Positions 25,532 to 33,552 of a DNA stretch of 41,657 nucleotides are shown here, one piece after another. The stretch spans positions 1-41,657 of the forward strand of contig QCLO01000016.1 in the NCBI GenBank assembly GCA_003214465.1, given 5' to 3'. Both the position numbers and the translations under genes were made by a program. Under the pieces are notes generated by a model, which ran no database searches, was not told the origin of the DNA, and was given only the letters and a program-made list of their open reading frames with translations. Within the stretch, counting starts at the first letter, position 1. Every line of letters starts with the position of its first letter. This DNA is from Acidimicrobiales bacterium AG-414-N20 (GTDB taxonomy: Bacteria; Actinomycetota; Acidimicrobiia; Acidimicrobiales; MedAcidi-G1).

Positions 25532-26383
25532 AGTATCAATGGTTCAACAGTTTTAGTGGGAGTGATCGGAAATCCAGTAAAACATTCTCTATCACCTGCA
25601 ATACTTAACGCCGCTTTCAGAGAAGCAGAAATGAACTGGGTGTACACGGCTTTTGAAACACCTGAAGAAAAACTTGCAGATGCTATCGAAGGAATTAGAG
25701 CTCTGGGTGTAGCGGGCCTTTCTGTGACTATGCCACACAAAGCAAAAGTCTGTCAGTTGCTAGATGAAATTAGTGATAGTGCACGAATGTTGGAGGCGGT
25801 GAACTGCGTTGTTAACGATGCAGGGAAATTAAAAGGACATAACACTGATGGAGATGGTTTTTTAGATGCAGTGAAACATGACTCAGGGTTAAATATGGTC
25901 GATAAAAAAGTCTTAATAATTGGATCAGGAGGGTCAGCGAGATCAATTATTTATTCGCTTGCTAAAGCAGGGGTAGGAGAAATAGCTGTCATTAATAGAA
26001 CTAAAAAGAAGGCTCTTGATGCACTTGAGCTGGCCGGTTCAGTTGCAAGGCATGTAGACAAAGACAAAATTTCTGAAGTCGCTGCAGAAGCTGATTTGGT
26101 TGTCAATGCGACACCAATTGGCATGTCAGATGCCGGAAACACAGCAAATTTTCCTATAGAGCCAAATTTATTGTCAAAAGGTCAGCATGCGGTAGATCTG
26201 ATTTACCATCCCATGTCGACTCCATGGATGGAAGCGCTTAAAAATCGAAAAGTTGAAGTCCATGGGGGTCTCTCAATGTTGATTTTTCAAGCTGCAAAAG
26301 CATTCAAACTTTGGACTGGCCACGAGGCTCCAGTGGACGCTATGAGAAAAGCAGCTTTAGACGAAATTAAAAAAAGGACATAG
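25529..26383 (+). CDS. aroE: Shikimate 5-dehydrogenase
   Basis: AroE reduces 3-dehydroshikimate to shikimate with NADPH. The substrate site is intact: GNPVKHSLSPAILNAAF, the catalytic Lys in SVTMPHKAKV and the Asp in GHNTDGDGF. The Rossmann part has LIIGSGGSARSIIYSL and the cofactor loop INRTKKKAL, whose Arg and Lys residues suit NADP. DLIYHPMSTPWM and a C-terminal GLSMLIFQAAKAFKLWTG helix are also typical. Length is 284 residues. It probably forms its own short unit, separated from aroK by 58 bases with another promoter; aroC, often found here, is missing. Confidence 0.95.
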   Translation: MSINGSTVLVGVIGNPVKHSLSPAILNAAFREAEMNWVYTAFETPEEKLADAIEGIRALGVAGLSVTMPHKAKVCQLLDEISDSARMLEAVNCVVNDAGKLKGHNTDGDGFLDAVKHDSGLNMVDKKVLIIGSGGSARSIIYSLAKAGVGEIAVINRTKKKALDALELAGSVARHVDKDKISEVAAEADLVVNATPIGMSDAGNTANFPIEPNLLSKGQHAVDLIYHPMSTPWMEALKNRKVEVHGGLSMLIFQAAKAFKLWTGHEAPVDAMRKAALDEIKKRT

Positions 26384-26429
26384 TAAGAAACATTTAACTA
26401 ATCATTTCAGTTAGCTGTCTGCAAGTAGG

Positions 26430-26444
26430 TAATCTAAAGAGATG
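26430..26444 (+). promoter_or_regulatory. Leaderless-type promoter of aroK
   Basis: TAATCT at 26430-26435, six bases (aaagag), then ATG 26442. The AAAGAG next to the ATG is too close for a Shine-Dalgarno role. Confidence 0.5.
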
Positions 26445-26987
26445 CCTCAAGAAAAATTACATCACATTGCCTTGGTTGGCCATATGGGTTCAGGTAAATC
26501 AACGATCGGGTCTTTACTCGGAAACTTAATGAACTATGACCACATTGATCTTGATGTAGTAATAGCGAATCAGACAGGAAGAAGCATAGGCGTAATTTTT
26601 GCAGAAAAGGGAGAAAAGTTTTTTCGTGATCTTGAATCGCAATCTCTTGAATCGAAACTTTTAACTCAAGAACCTCTGGTTATTTCAACAGGTGGTGGGA
26701 TTGTAGAAAGGTCTTCAAATCGAATTTTATTACAAGAAAAGTCTTTTGTAATTTGGCTTCGCGCAGATATAAACATTTTAGTCAAACGTGTAAGCCGGCG
26801 TTCTTCCAGACCACTTTTAAAAGGAAAAGATCCGTTAGAAGTTCTAACTAAACTAGATAGAGAAAGAGCAAACTTTTACGAAGAAATTGCAGACTTGACT
26901 ATAGATACCAACAATATGAAAGCTGCAAATGTTTCTGACATGTTGTTCGATAGTTTAAAATCGCGCTTAGGTGAAGAAAATGAATGA
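26442..26987 (+). CDS. aroK: Shikimate kinase
   Basis: Phosphorylates shikimate at O3 with ATP. The P-loop is GHMGSGKST (about residues 13-21), and the substrate-binding residues are in DHIDLDVVI, EKFFRDLESQSL and ISTGGGIV. The lid region is RRSSRPLLKGKDP. Length is 181 residues. It overlaps the start of aroB by eight bases, so the two are probably coupled; aroB and aroQ follow directly. Confidence 0.95.
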   Translation: MPQEKLHHIALVGHMGSGKSTIGSLLGNLMNYDHIDLDVVIANQTGRSIGVIFAEKGEKFFRDLESQSLESKLLTQEPLVISTGGGIVERSSNRILLQEKSFVIWLRADINILVKRVSRRSSRPLLKGKDPLEVLTKLDRERANFYEEIADLTIDTNNMKAANVSDMLFDSLKSRLGEENE

Positions 26988-27984
26988 AGTTGAAGTAGCG
27001 CTACCTAGCGGAATTACGTATCCAGTCATTATTGGCAATGGTGCATTGGACAGGTTGCCTAGTGTTATACCTAAAGCTTCTAATCGCGCTGCAATTGTTA
27101 CACAGTCGAAAATCGGAATAACTGTGGAACCTGAAATCGAAAATAAGGTTTTCGAAATTGATGATGGAGAGGGAGCAAAATCTTTGACAACAATCGGGGA
27201 GCTTTGCAGTGCCTTCGCTTCGTGGGGTTTGACAAGATCCGACGTCGTAATAGGAGTGGGCGGAGGTGTAGTTACAGATGTAGCAGGATTCGCCGCCGCA
27301 ACATATCACAGAGGAATTCCCGTTATTCACATTGCGACAACTCTTTTGGCCCAGATTGATGCAGCCGTAGGTGGGAAAACAGGAGTCAATCTCCCAGAAG
27401 GAAAAAATTTAGTAGGTTCCTTCTGGCAACCAACAGCTGTTATTTGTGACATTGATGCTTTGGACACGCTTCCTGAGCGTGAATTACGTTCGGGCATGGG
27501 CGAGTTAGCCAAGTACCATTTTCTGACTGGCGATCCACTGATTGAAATGGAACTGAAAGACAGAATTTCAAGGGCAGTAGAGATAAAAGCTGGGATTGTC
27601 GCTCAAGACGAAAAAGAGCAGGGTAAAAGAGCTTTACTTAACTATGGTCACACTCTCGGTCATGCCATTGAAAATATTGGCAACTATGAGATTAAACACG
27701 GAGAAGCAGTAGCTATAGGACTTGTATATGCCGCTGAACTTGCTTACAACTTAGAACGCATAGATCACGAAAGAGTTCTGGAACACCGTCAAGTAATAGA
27801 AAGTTACGGTCTTCCCAGCGCTCTACCTGTGTCGATGAGCGATGAGGACTTATTATTTGCAATGACACGAGATAAAAAAGCAGTTGAGGGTTTCACTTTT
27901 GTTTTAGATGGTCCGAACGGTTTAGAAATAGTAAAAGATATAGAAGAAATTCTTGTAAGAGAAACTCTCAAAAAAGTTAGATGA
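26980..27984 (+). CDS. aroB: 3-dehydroquinate synthase
   Basis: Converts DAHP to 3-dehydroquinate using NAD and a divalent metal. It shows the NAD-binding GVGGGVVTDVAGFAAATYHRG, the substrate loop TTLLAQIDAAVGGKTGVN, the metal-binding Glu in SGMGELAKYHFL and the His in NYGHTLGHAIE and IKHGEAVAIG. I take ATG 26980 as start, since AGGTGAAG lies at the right distance; an in-frame GTG at 26971 has no such support. The gene then encodes 334 residues, somewhat shorter than E. coli AroB but usual for Gram-positives. Confidence 0.95.
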   Translation: MNEVEVALPSGITYPVIIGNGALDRLPSVIPKASNRAAIVTQSKIGITVEPEIENKVFEIDDGEGAKSLTTIGELCSAFASWGLTRSDVVIGVGGGVVTDVAGFAAATYHRGIPVIHIATTLLAQIDAAVGGKTGVNLPEGKNLVGSFWQPTAVICDIDALDTLPERELRSGMGELAKYHFLTGDPLIEMELKDRISRAVEIKAGIVAQDEKEQGKRALLNYGHTLGHAIENIGNYEIKHGEAVAIGLVYAAELAYNLERIDHERVLEHRQVIESYGLPSALPVSMSDEDLLFAMTRDKKAVEGFTFVLDGPNGLEIVKDIEEILVRETLKKVR

Positions 27985-28009
27985 TTTCGATAAGGAAGTG
28001 GAGAAAAAA

Positions 28010-28450
28010 ATGAGCGAGCCAATTTTGTTACTTCTATCTGGACCTAATTTGAATCTTTTAGGAGAAAGAGAGCCTGAAACCTACGGGGATGAAACTTTAG
28101 AAGAGCACGTTGAAGCAGCTAAAAACAAAGCGGCAGAAAGTGGATTCATCATCGAGCATTTTCAATCGAACCATGAAGGTGAAATCGTCGATTCGATCCA
28201 CGCTGCTCGAAATAGATGTTCAGGAATAATTATTAATCCTGGAGCTTTCACTCATTATGCATGGTCTATACATGACGCTTTATCTAGTTTCGAAGGCCCC
28301 GTTATAGAGCTGCACATTTCTAATCCAGCATCAAGAGAGCCATGGAGACACACCTCTGTCGTGGCGCCGGTAAGCTCGGGTACTATCGCTGGTTTCGGGG
28401 CAAAGGGTTATCAAATGGCAATTGACGCCATAGTGGGCATGATTCAATAA
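28010..28450 (+). CDS. aroQ: 3-dehydroquinate dehydratase, type II
   Basis: Dehydrates 3-dehydroquinate to 3-dehydroshikimate. This is the small dodecameric type II enzyme (146 residues) with LSGPNLNLLGEREPETYG (catalytic Arg and Tyr), FQSNHEGEIVDSIH, NPGAFTHYAWSIHDAL and ELHISNPASREPWRHTSVV carrying the active-site His. ATG 28010 is chosen because GGAG lies six bases upstream; GTG 27998 in the same frame is too near to its possible AAGGA. The stop overlaps the pepP start by one base (TAATG). Confidence 0.95.
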   Translation: MSEPILLLLSGPNLNLLGEREPETYGDETLEEHVEAAKNKAAESGFIIEHFQSNHEGEIVDSIHAARNRCSGIIINPGAFTHYAWSIHDALSSFEGPVIELHISNPASREPWRHTSVVAPVSSGTIAGFGAKGYQMAIDAIVGMIQ

Positions 28451-29547
28451 TGGTAAATAATTTCAATACAGATTTTGATATGAAGGGTCGACTCTCGAGA
28501 CTCGTTGAAAAATTTGAATCAGCAGGCTGTGAAGCATTATTAGTTACTTCACTTACGAACATTTATTACCTTTCAGGATTTACAGGTTCCGCAGGTTTGC
28601 TTTGGATTGAAAAAGACAAAGCTTTGCTTTTAGTCGACGGACGTTATGGAGAACAAGCAGTTGAAGAAGTGGAAAAATCAGGTGCTCAAATCGAAGTTGA
28701 AATGGTTGGTTCGCTGCAGTCTGAAAAACTTAAGACTATTTCCAAAATGACTAATCGTGTTGGACTTGAAGCACAATCAGTTACATGGGCGAGGATGAAG
28801 AACTTAGAGAAGATTTTTGAAAACTCAGAATTGGTATTTACGGAAGGTCTTGTAGAAGATCTTAGGCAGATAAAAGATAAAGGTGAAATTGCTTTGATGA
28901 AAACAGCAGCAGAAATAGCTGACAAAGCATTAGCTAGTATTTGGCCGATACTCGAAACTGGAGTAACTGAAAAAGAAGTTTCCACAGCCTTAGATGAAAT
29001 GATGATAAAACATGGAGCTGAAGGAACCGCTTTTGAAACAATTATTGCTGCAGGTCCTAATAGTGCCCGACCACATGCCCGACCCGGTGACCGGATCTTG
29101 TCAGAAGGAGATCTCGTAGTTTGTGATATGGGAGCTCTTTACAAAAGTTACAGGTCTGATATGACCCGCTCGACTCGGATAGGTGGAACTGGAACGGGCA
29201 AGCCAGCCGAAATGCTTGAAGTTGTTTTAGAAGCCCAAAAAGCAGGATTAGAAACAGTAAAAGAAGGTGTACCGAATGCAGATGTTGATGCTGCATGTAG
29301 GGAAGTACTCAAAGAAGCTGGCTTAGCAGAAGCATTTACCCATGGAACAGGCCATGGCGTCGGCCTCGATATTCATGAAGCTCCTACTCTTTCTGGACTT
29401 ACCACTGACACTCTTCGTTCGGGTCAAGTAGTGACAGTTGAACCCGGAGTTTATTTACCTGATGTCGGTGGTGTCAGATGGGAGGACACCGTGATAGTTA
29501 CTGAACAAGGTTGTGAGTTCCTAACTCACTCTCCGAAAATAATTTAA
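28450..29547 (+). CDS. pepP: Xaa-Pro peptidase, M24 family (PepP/PepQ-like)
   Basis: A two-domain M24 metallopeptidase that removes residues next to proline. The N-terminal creatinase-like domain (LVTSLTNIYYLSGFTGSAG) is followed by the pita-bread domain with all five metal ligands: two Asp in VVCDMGALYKSYRSDMTR, His in HGTGHGVGLDIHEAP, and two Glu in VTVEPGVYLPD and GVRWEDTVIV. Length is 365 residues. Whether it prefers dipeptides or longer peptides cannot be told. Its place between aroQ and efp is the same in Mycobacterium and Bacillus. Confidence 0.92.
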   Translation: MVNNFNTDFDMKGRLSRLVEKFESAGCEALLVTSLTNIYYLSGFTGSAGLLWIEKDKALLLVDGRYGEQAVEEVEKSGAQIEVEMVGSLQSEKLKTISKMTNRVGLEAQSVTWARMKNLEKIFENSELVFTEGLVEDLRQIKDKGEIALMKTAAEIADKALASIWPILETGVTEKEVSTALDEMMIKHGAEGTAFETIIAAGPNSARPHARPGDRILSEGDLVVCDMGALYKSYRSDMTRSTRIGGTGTGKPAEMLEVVLEAQKAGLETVKEGVPNADVDAACREVLKEAGLAEAFTHGTGHGVGLDIHEAPTLSGLTTDTLRSGQVVTVEPGVYLPDVGGVRWEDTVIVTEQGCEFLTHSPKII

Positions 29548-29565
29548 TAACAAAGAGAAAAGAAA

Positions 29566-30129
29566 ATGTCTGTTATAACAACAAATGACCTAAAAAATGG
29601 AATGACGCTTGAACTAGAGAACGAACTGTATCAAATCGTTGAGTTCCAACATGTCAAACCAGGAAAAGGTCATGCTTTCGTGCGAACTACGTTACGAGGT
29701 TTACAAAATGGAGTAGTGGTTGATAGAACTTTTAGAGCCGGAGAAAAAGTAGAACGAGCAATTATCGATAAACGTTCTATGCAGTTGTTGTACAGAGATG
29801 GCAATGATTACGTATTCATGGATTCCGAATCTTTTGAACAGATGTCTATAGAACCACAAACTCTTGGCGATTCAGTCAATTATTTAGCAGAGCAAAGCGA
29901 AGCACAGATGTTAATGTTTGGAAGCGAAATTGTAGGCGTTGAACTACCAGCAGCGGTTGAACTTAAAATTGCTGAAACTGAACCAGGAGTTCAAGGTGAC
30001 AGGGTTTCAGGGGCTAGAAAACCAGCGACCCTTGAGACAGGATTAGTTGTTCAGGTACCACTTTTTGTTGAACCAAATGAACAAGTAAAGATTGACACTA
30101 GAACTGGCGAATACCTAAGTCGTGTTTAA
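29566..30129 (+). CDS. efp: Translation elongation factor P
   Basis: EF-P helps ribosomes through runs of proline. All three beta-barrel domains are present in 187 residues, ending with the family signature (VQVPLFVEPNEQVKIDTRTG). The tip of the functional loop is K34 within K-P-G-K-G. This palindromic loop is the type found in actinobacterial EF-P that are reported to work without modification of the lysine; that this holds here is inference. A purine-rich site (AAAGAGAAAAGAAA) precedes the ATG. No epm or ymfI-type modification gene lies nearby. Confidence 0.97.
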   Translation: MSVITTNDLKNGMTLELENELYQIVEFQHVKPGKGHAFVRTTLRGLQNGVVVDRTFRAGEKVERAIIDKRSMQLLYRDGNDYVFMDSESFEQMSIEPQTLGDSVNYLAEQSEAQMLMFGSEIVGVELPAAVELKIAETEPGVQGDRVSGARKPATLETGLVVQVPLFVEPNEQVKIDTRTGEYLSRV

Positions 30130-30162
30130 AAATAACGATCGCCGCCAATTAGAGGTTTAGGA

Positions 30163-30576
30163 ATGCCATCAGCAGGCAATAGAGGTTTTGGTTCTAGGCG
30201 TGAAGACAGAGAGACAGTGTTAGGAATTCTTTACGCGGCAGAAACTCAAGGAAGAGAAAATCTAGAAGTTCTGAACGAACAGCCAGTGAAACCAGAGAGT
30301 TATGTTTATGACTTGATTGAAGGAATAGCATCAAAGCGAGAAGAAATAGATTTACTGATCGAAAATAATGCAGAAGAATGGCATTTAGATCGGATGCCAG
30401 TCGTAGATAGAGCCGTATTGAGATTGGCAGTACTTGAGTTAATTAATTTTCCTGAAACGTCAATAGCTACAGTTATTAATGAAGCTGTTGAACTTGTAGG
30501 CGAGTATTCAACAGAGAATTCCAAGCGCTTCGTAAACGGATTGCTTTCTCAAATAGCAAATCAAGTCAGGTTATAG
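30163..30576 (+). CDS. nusB: Transcription antitermination factor NusB
   Basis: NusB binds boxA RNA with S10 to keep RNA polymerase going through rRNA operons. The 137-residue all-helical protein shows RREDRETVLGILYAAE near the start, LDRMPVVDRAVLRLAVLEL, and the typical TSIATVINEAVELVGEYSTENSKRFVNGLLSQI. AGAGG lies eight bases before ATG 30163. It is the last gene of the aroK-nusB stretch; a 152-base leader region follows before pyrR. Confidence 0.95.
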   Translation: MPSAGNRGFGSRREDRETVLGILYAAETQGRENLEVLNEQPVKPESYVYDLIEGIASKREEIDLLIENNAEEWHLDRMPVVDRAVLRLAVLELINFPETSIATVINEAVELVGEYSTENSKRFVNGLLSQIANQVRL

Positions 30577-30663
30577 AAAGTCTTGTTCCGCAAATCAGTT
30601 TTCGTTCGAGGCATAAGATAAATTTCTTCGAAGCATGATACGCGAATCACCCTCTTACGCGTA

Positions 30664-30669
30664 TATGGT
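30664..30669 (+). promoter_or_regulatory. Candidate -10 box of the pyr operon
   Basis: TATGGT, the same hexamer as proposed for the mIHF gene. A transcript beginning six to eight bases later (about 30676-30678) would start exactly at the first strand of the antiterminator described below. TAAGAT at 30614-30619 is an alternative that would give a longer leader. No -35 box is clear. Confidence 0.45.
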
Positions 30670-30676
30670 AGTGCTT

Positions 30677-30757
30677 GGCCGTCAAACGGGTCCTAGTGAG
30701 GCCCATACGGATCAAGGAGATAAGGCCTATGGCCGATCGAGAAAGACGTATGACGCC
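30677..30757 (+). promoter_or_regulatory. Predicted antiterminator pairing of the pyr leader
   Basis: Three short stems line up: GG 30677-30678 with CC 30756-30757, CGTCA 30680-30684 with TGACG 30751-30755, and ACG 30686-30688 with CGT 30747-30749. One bulge (C30679) and one A-A mismatch interrupt them. This pairing takes up the 5' half of the terminator stem and also competes with the PyrR hairpin. The Shine-Dalgarno site and ATG stay open in the loop. It is predicted by eye and not energy-tested. Confidence 0.55.
30679..30710 (+). promoter_or_regulatory. PyrR-binding hairpin of the pyr leader
   Basis: CCGT (30679-30682) pairs with ACGG (30707-30710), and GGG (30688-30690) with CCC (30702-30704). 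Between the two stems is a purine-rich internal loop, and the terminal loop carries TCCTAGTGAGG. This matches the known PyrR RNA site (TCC-n-GnGAGG core within a bulged hairpin) of Bacillus and mycobacterial pyr leaders. It ends five bases before the pyrR Shine-Dalgarno site. Confidence 0.75.
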
Positions 30758-31295
30758 CCCATTTGGGGGCGTTTTTGTTGCAAGTGCTCGTGTAATGAGC
30801 CGAGACGACATGGCAAGAGCGATAAGACGCATGGCTCACGAGGTAATTGAAAGAAATCAGGGTTCAGAAGACATTCTCATAGTGGGCTTGCAGACAGGTG
30901 GAGTCAAGATAGCAGAGAATCTCGTGAAAGCACTAGAAGAGATCGAGGAAAGAGGAATAGAATCCGGATGTTTGGATGTCGCCTTACATAGAGACGACAT
31001 TGGTCTGAGACCGGTTGTGCCGGAGGCAGTCACAAAGTTACCTGATCTGATAGATGGCAAAACAGTTGTAATAGTTGATGATGTTCTTTTCACAGGAAGA
31101 ACGATCCGAGCTGCTCTTGACGCAATCTGCCATTTTGGTCGTCCTCGCTCAATCCAACTTGCTGTGATGGTTGATAGAGGTCATCGAGAATTGCCTATAC
31201 GGCCTGACTATATAGGTAAAAATTTACCTACAAGGATTGATGAAGTAGTAGATGTGACTGAAGAAGGAGTAGACCTTGGAGTGATGCGAAAATGA
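30729..31295 (+). CDS. pyrR: Pyrimidine operon regulator PyrR / uracil phosphoribosyltransferase
   Basis: PyrR binds pyr mRNA when UMP or UTP is high and also carries a uracil phosphoribosyltransferase fold. The core is clear: MARAIRRMAHEVIERN, DVALHRDDIG, the PRPP loop VVIVDDVLFTGRT, RPRSIQLAVMVDRGHRELPIRPDYIGKNLPT. I choose ATG 30729 because a strong AAGGAGA ends nine bases before it. This gives 188 residues with a 22-residue extension before the conserved VMSRDD, similar to the 16-residue extension of M. tuberculosis PyrR. ATG 30795, after the terminator, lacks a Shine-Dalgarno site; ATG 30750 is a weaker alternative. The extension is encoded by the terminator hairpin itself (TPPFGGVFV). 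The stop overlaps pyrB (ATGA). Confidence 0.9.
   Translation: MADRERRMTPPFGGVFVASARVMSRDDMARAIRRMAHEVIERNQGSEDILIVGLQTGGVKIAENLVKALEEIEERGIESGCLDVALHRDDIGLRPVVPEAVTKLPDLIDGKTVVIVDDVLFTGRTIRAALDAICHFGRPRSIQLAVMVDRGHRELPIRPDYIGKNLPTRIDEVVDVTEEGVDLGVMRK
30753..30776 (+). terminator. Intrinsic terminator inside the 5' end of pyrR
   Basis: A perfect eight-pair stem ACGCCCCC / GGGGGCGT with loop ATTT is followed by a run of five T (the last stem base included) and then GTT. It begins 24 bases after the proposed pyrR start codon and so is part of the coding sequence. Its 5' half is shared with the predicted antiterminator. Confidence 0.8.
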
Positions 31296-32257
31296 GTTTA
31301 GATATTGAAACTCCTCTAATACCGAATAAGCACCTTTTAGGGATAGAAGGCACGACTAGAGATCAAATAGAATTAATTCTTGAATTAACGGACAGGTTTG
31401 CAGAAATTGGGAAAAGACCAATCCCGAAAGTTCCAGCATTAAGAGGAAGAACTGTAGCTTCTGTATTTTTTGAGGATTCGACTAGGACAAGACTTTCATT
31501 TGAATCTGCAGCACGGCGACTATCAGCAGACATACTGACATTTTCAGCTGGTTCATCCTCGCTTTCAAAAGGCGAAAGTCTTCGCGACACAGTTGAGGTA
31601 ATAACCTCCTACGGTGCAGATGTTTTGATTGTCAGACACAAAATGGCTGGAACCCCTAAAAGAGTTTCAGAATGGACTGATGCCTCCGTTATAAATGCAG
31701 GAGATGGATGTCACGAACACCCGACGCAAGCTTTGTTGGACTGTTATACGTTAAAACAGCAACGAGGATCTTTAGATGGGATGTCGATTGGCATAGTGGG
31801 AGACATAAGACATTCCCGCGTTGCTAGATCAAATGTCTTAGCTTTTTCATCTTTAGGAGCAAAAGTCACACTTATTGCTCCTAAGACTCTCCTGCCTCCG
31901 TCGATAGAGAGATGGCCAGTTGATGTTTCAAATGTTTTGGATGATGTTATTTCAGACCTAGACGCCTGCTATTTGCTAAGAATGCAGTCCGAGAGGCACA
32001 GCAAAGGGCTTGTACCTTCTTTGCGCGAATATACAAAAGATTTTGGTTTAAATGAACAGAGGTGCAAAATGCTTCCAAAAGACGCACTGATACTTCATCC
32101 AGGTCCAAAAAATCAAGGAGTTGAAATAACCGCCGAGGTATCAATTGATCCACGGTCCATAATCCTTGACCAAGTCACAAATGGAGTTTCCGTAAGAATG
32201 GCAGTTCTTTTCATGCTTCTGGGACAGCATGAAACGTATCAAAAGGATGAGTTATAG
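31292..32257 (+). CDS. pyrB: Aspartate carbamoyltransferase, catalytic chain
   Basis: Makes N-carbamoyl-aspartate, the second step of de novo pyrimidine synthesis. The carbamoyl-phosphate motif is FFEDSTRTRLSFESAARRL. The mobile loop SSLSKGESLRDT provides Ser and Lys from the next subunit, and HPTQALLDCYTL plus a C-terminal LHPGPKNQGVEI match the family. Length is 321 residues. No regulatory chain (pyrI) is present, so it should be a simple trimer. The ATG overlaps the pyrR stop. Confidence 0.97.
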   Translation: MSLDIETPLIPNKHLLGIEGTTRDQIELILELTDRFAEIGKRPIPKVPALRGRTVASVFFEDSTRTRLSFESAARRLSADILTFSAGSSSLSKGESLRDTVEVITSYGADVLIVRHKMAGTPKRVSEWTDASVINAGDGCHEHPTQALLDCYTLKQQRGSLDGMSIGIVGDIRHSRVARSNVLAFSSLGAKVTLIAPKTLLPPSIERWPVDVSNVLDDVISDLDACYLLRMQSERHSKGLVPSLREYTKDFGLNEQRCKMLPKDALILHPGPKNQGVEITAEVSIDPRSIILDQVTNGVSVRMAVLFMLLGQHETYQKDEL

Positions 32258-32259
32258 AA

Positions 32260-33552
32260 ATGGGCATTGTTTTAAAAGGTGGAAAGATTCTCGACAGAAA
32301 AGGTGAAAGGTCCTTAGACGTATCTATAGGTTCAGACGGAAAAATTTTAGAGACTGGCAAAAAATTAAACGGAGATGTTGAAGTTGATTGTTCCGGTTGC
32401 ATTATCACCTCAGGACTTGTTGACCTCCATGTCCATCTTCGGGAACCAGGAGACGAAGAAGCAGAGACTATAGAAACTGGTGCACGTTCAGGGGCAATGG
32501 GAGGCTTTACGGCACTTGTTGCAATGCCAAATACCGAACCCACGACTGACTGTCTCGCAGTAGTTGAACAAGTCAAAACACTTGGAAAAAAGTCGTCTTG
32601 TGAAGTTATCCCATCTGCTGCGATGACAGTAGGACGAGAAGGCAAAGAAATGGTTCAGATGGGAGAACTGGTAGATAATGGAATAGGGATATTTACAGAT
32701 GACGGGAAAGGTTTGCAAGATCCGCAGCTTATGCGCCGTTTGATGGAATACAGCACAGGTCTTGAATCCCGATTAGGTCGACCCATAGTCTTAGCGCAGC
32801 ATTGTGAAGTTCATGAACTAGCCGAAGGTGGGCACATGCACGAAGGTGAGTGGTCTTCGTTTTTGGGAATACCAGGACAACCCGCAGAGGCTGAAGAGTT
32901 GATGGTTATGCGAGACATAGCATTGTCAAAAATGACAGGAGCAAGAATTCATTTTCAACATCTTTCCACTCTGGGTTCAGTGCAGATGGTTAGGGAAGCA
33001 AAAGCTGCAGGTCTACCTGTTACAGCTGAAGCTACTACGCATCATTTCACACTCACAGACTCTGCCTGCAGCTGCTATGACCCTGTTTTTAAAGTTCACC
33101 CACCTCTAAGAACAGAGTCTGATGTAAAAGCGGTAAAGGAAGGGCTAGCGGATGGAACTATTGATGCAATAGCAACGGACCATGCACCTCACAGCCAACA
33201 TTCCAAAGAAATGCCATTTGATCAAGCCCCACCTGGGATGCTCGGACTGGAAACAGCGTTATCTCTTTCTCTAGAACACAGCGGATTGGATTTACCAGGA
33301 GTGCTGAACCTGCTTTCTTGGCAACCAGCGAAAATAGCTGGGATAGATAATCGTCACGGGATGACAGTTGAGAAAGACAACCCAGCAAATCTATGTGTAG
33401 TTGACTTAGATGAGACATGGACAGTTTCAGGGAAAGAAATGTTAAGCAGAAGTTCAAATACCCCATATGAAGGGTGGAACCTGAGAGGACGCGTGCGCCA
33501 CACCATAAATAACGGACTTTTAGTTGTTTCTGATGGAGAATCTACCAAGTGA
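32260..33552 (+). CDS. pyrC: Dihydroorotase
   Basis: Closes carbamoyl-aspartate to dihydroorotate. This is a Gram-positive-type amidohydrolase (430 residues). Metal ligands are visible in GLVDLHVHLREPG (the HxH pair), FTDDGKGL (Asp), AQHCE, HFQHLS and the final Asp in ATDHAPHS. The catalytic site thus appears intact. It starts two bases after pyrB and its stop overlaps the carA start (GTGA). Confidence 0.97.
   Translation: MGIVLKGGKILDRKGERSLDVSIGSDGKILETGKKLNGDVEVDCSGCIITSGLVDLHVHLREPGDEEAETIETGARSGAMGGFTALVAMPNTEPTTDCLAVVEQVKTLGKKSSCEVIPSAAMTVGREGKEMVQMGELVDNGIGIFTDDGKGLQDPQLMRRLMEYSTGLESRLGRPIVLAQHCEVHELAEGGHMHEGEWSSFLGIPGQPAEAEELMVMRDIALSKMTGARIHFQHLSTLGSVQMVREAKAAGLPVTAEATTHHFTLTDSACSCYDPVFKVHPPLRTESDVKAVKEGLADGTIDAIATDHAPHSQHSKEMPFDQAPPGMLGLETALSLSLEHSGLDLPGVLNLLSWQPAKIAGIDNRHGMTVEKDNPANLCVVDLDETWTVSGKEMLSRSSNTPYEGWNLRGRVRHTINNGLLVVSDGESTK

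Noticed and set aside
30675-30728. An upstream in-frame TTG extension of pyrR
   Set aside because: It would translate through the PyrR-binding hairpin and begin about at the predicted transcript start; ATG 30729 has a far better Shine-Dalgarno site.
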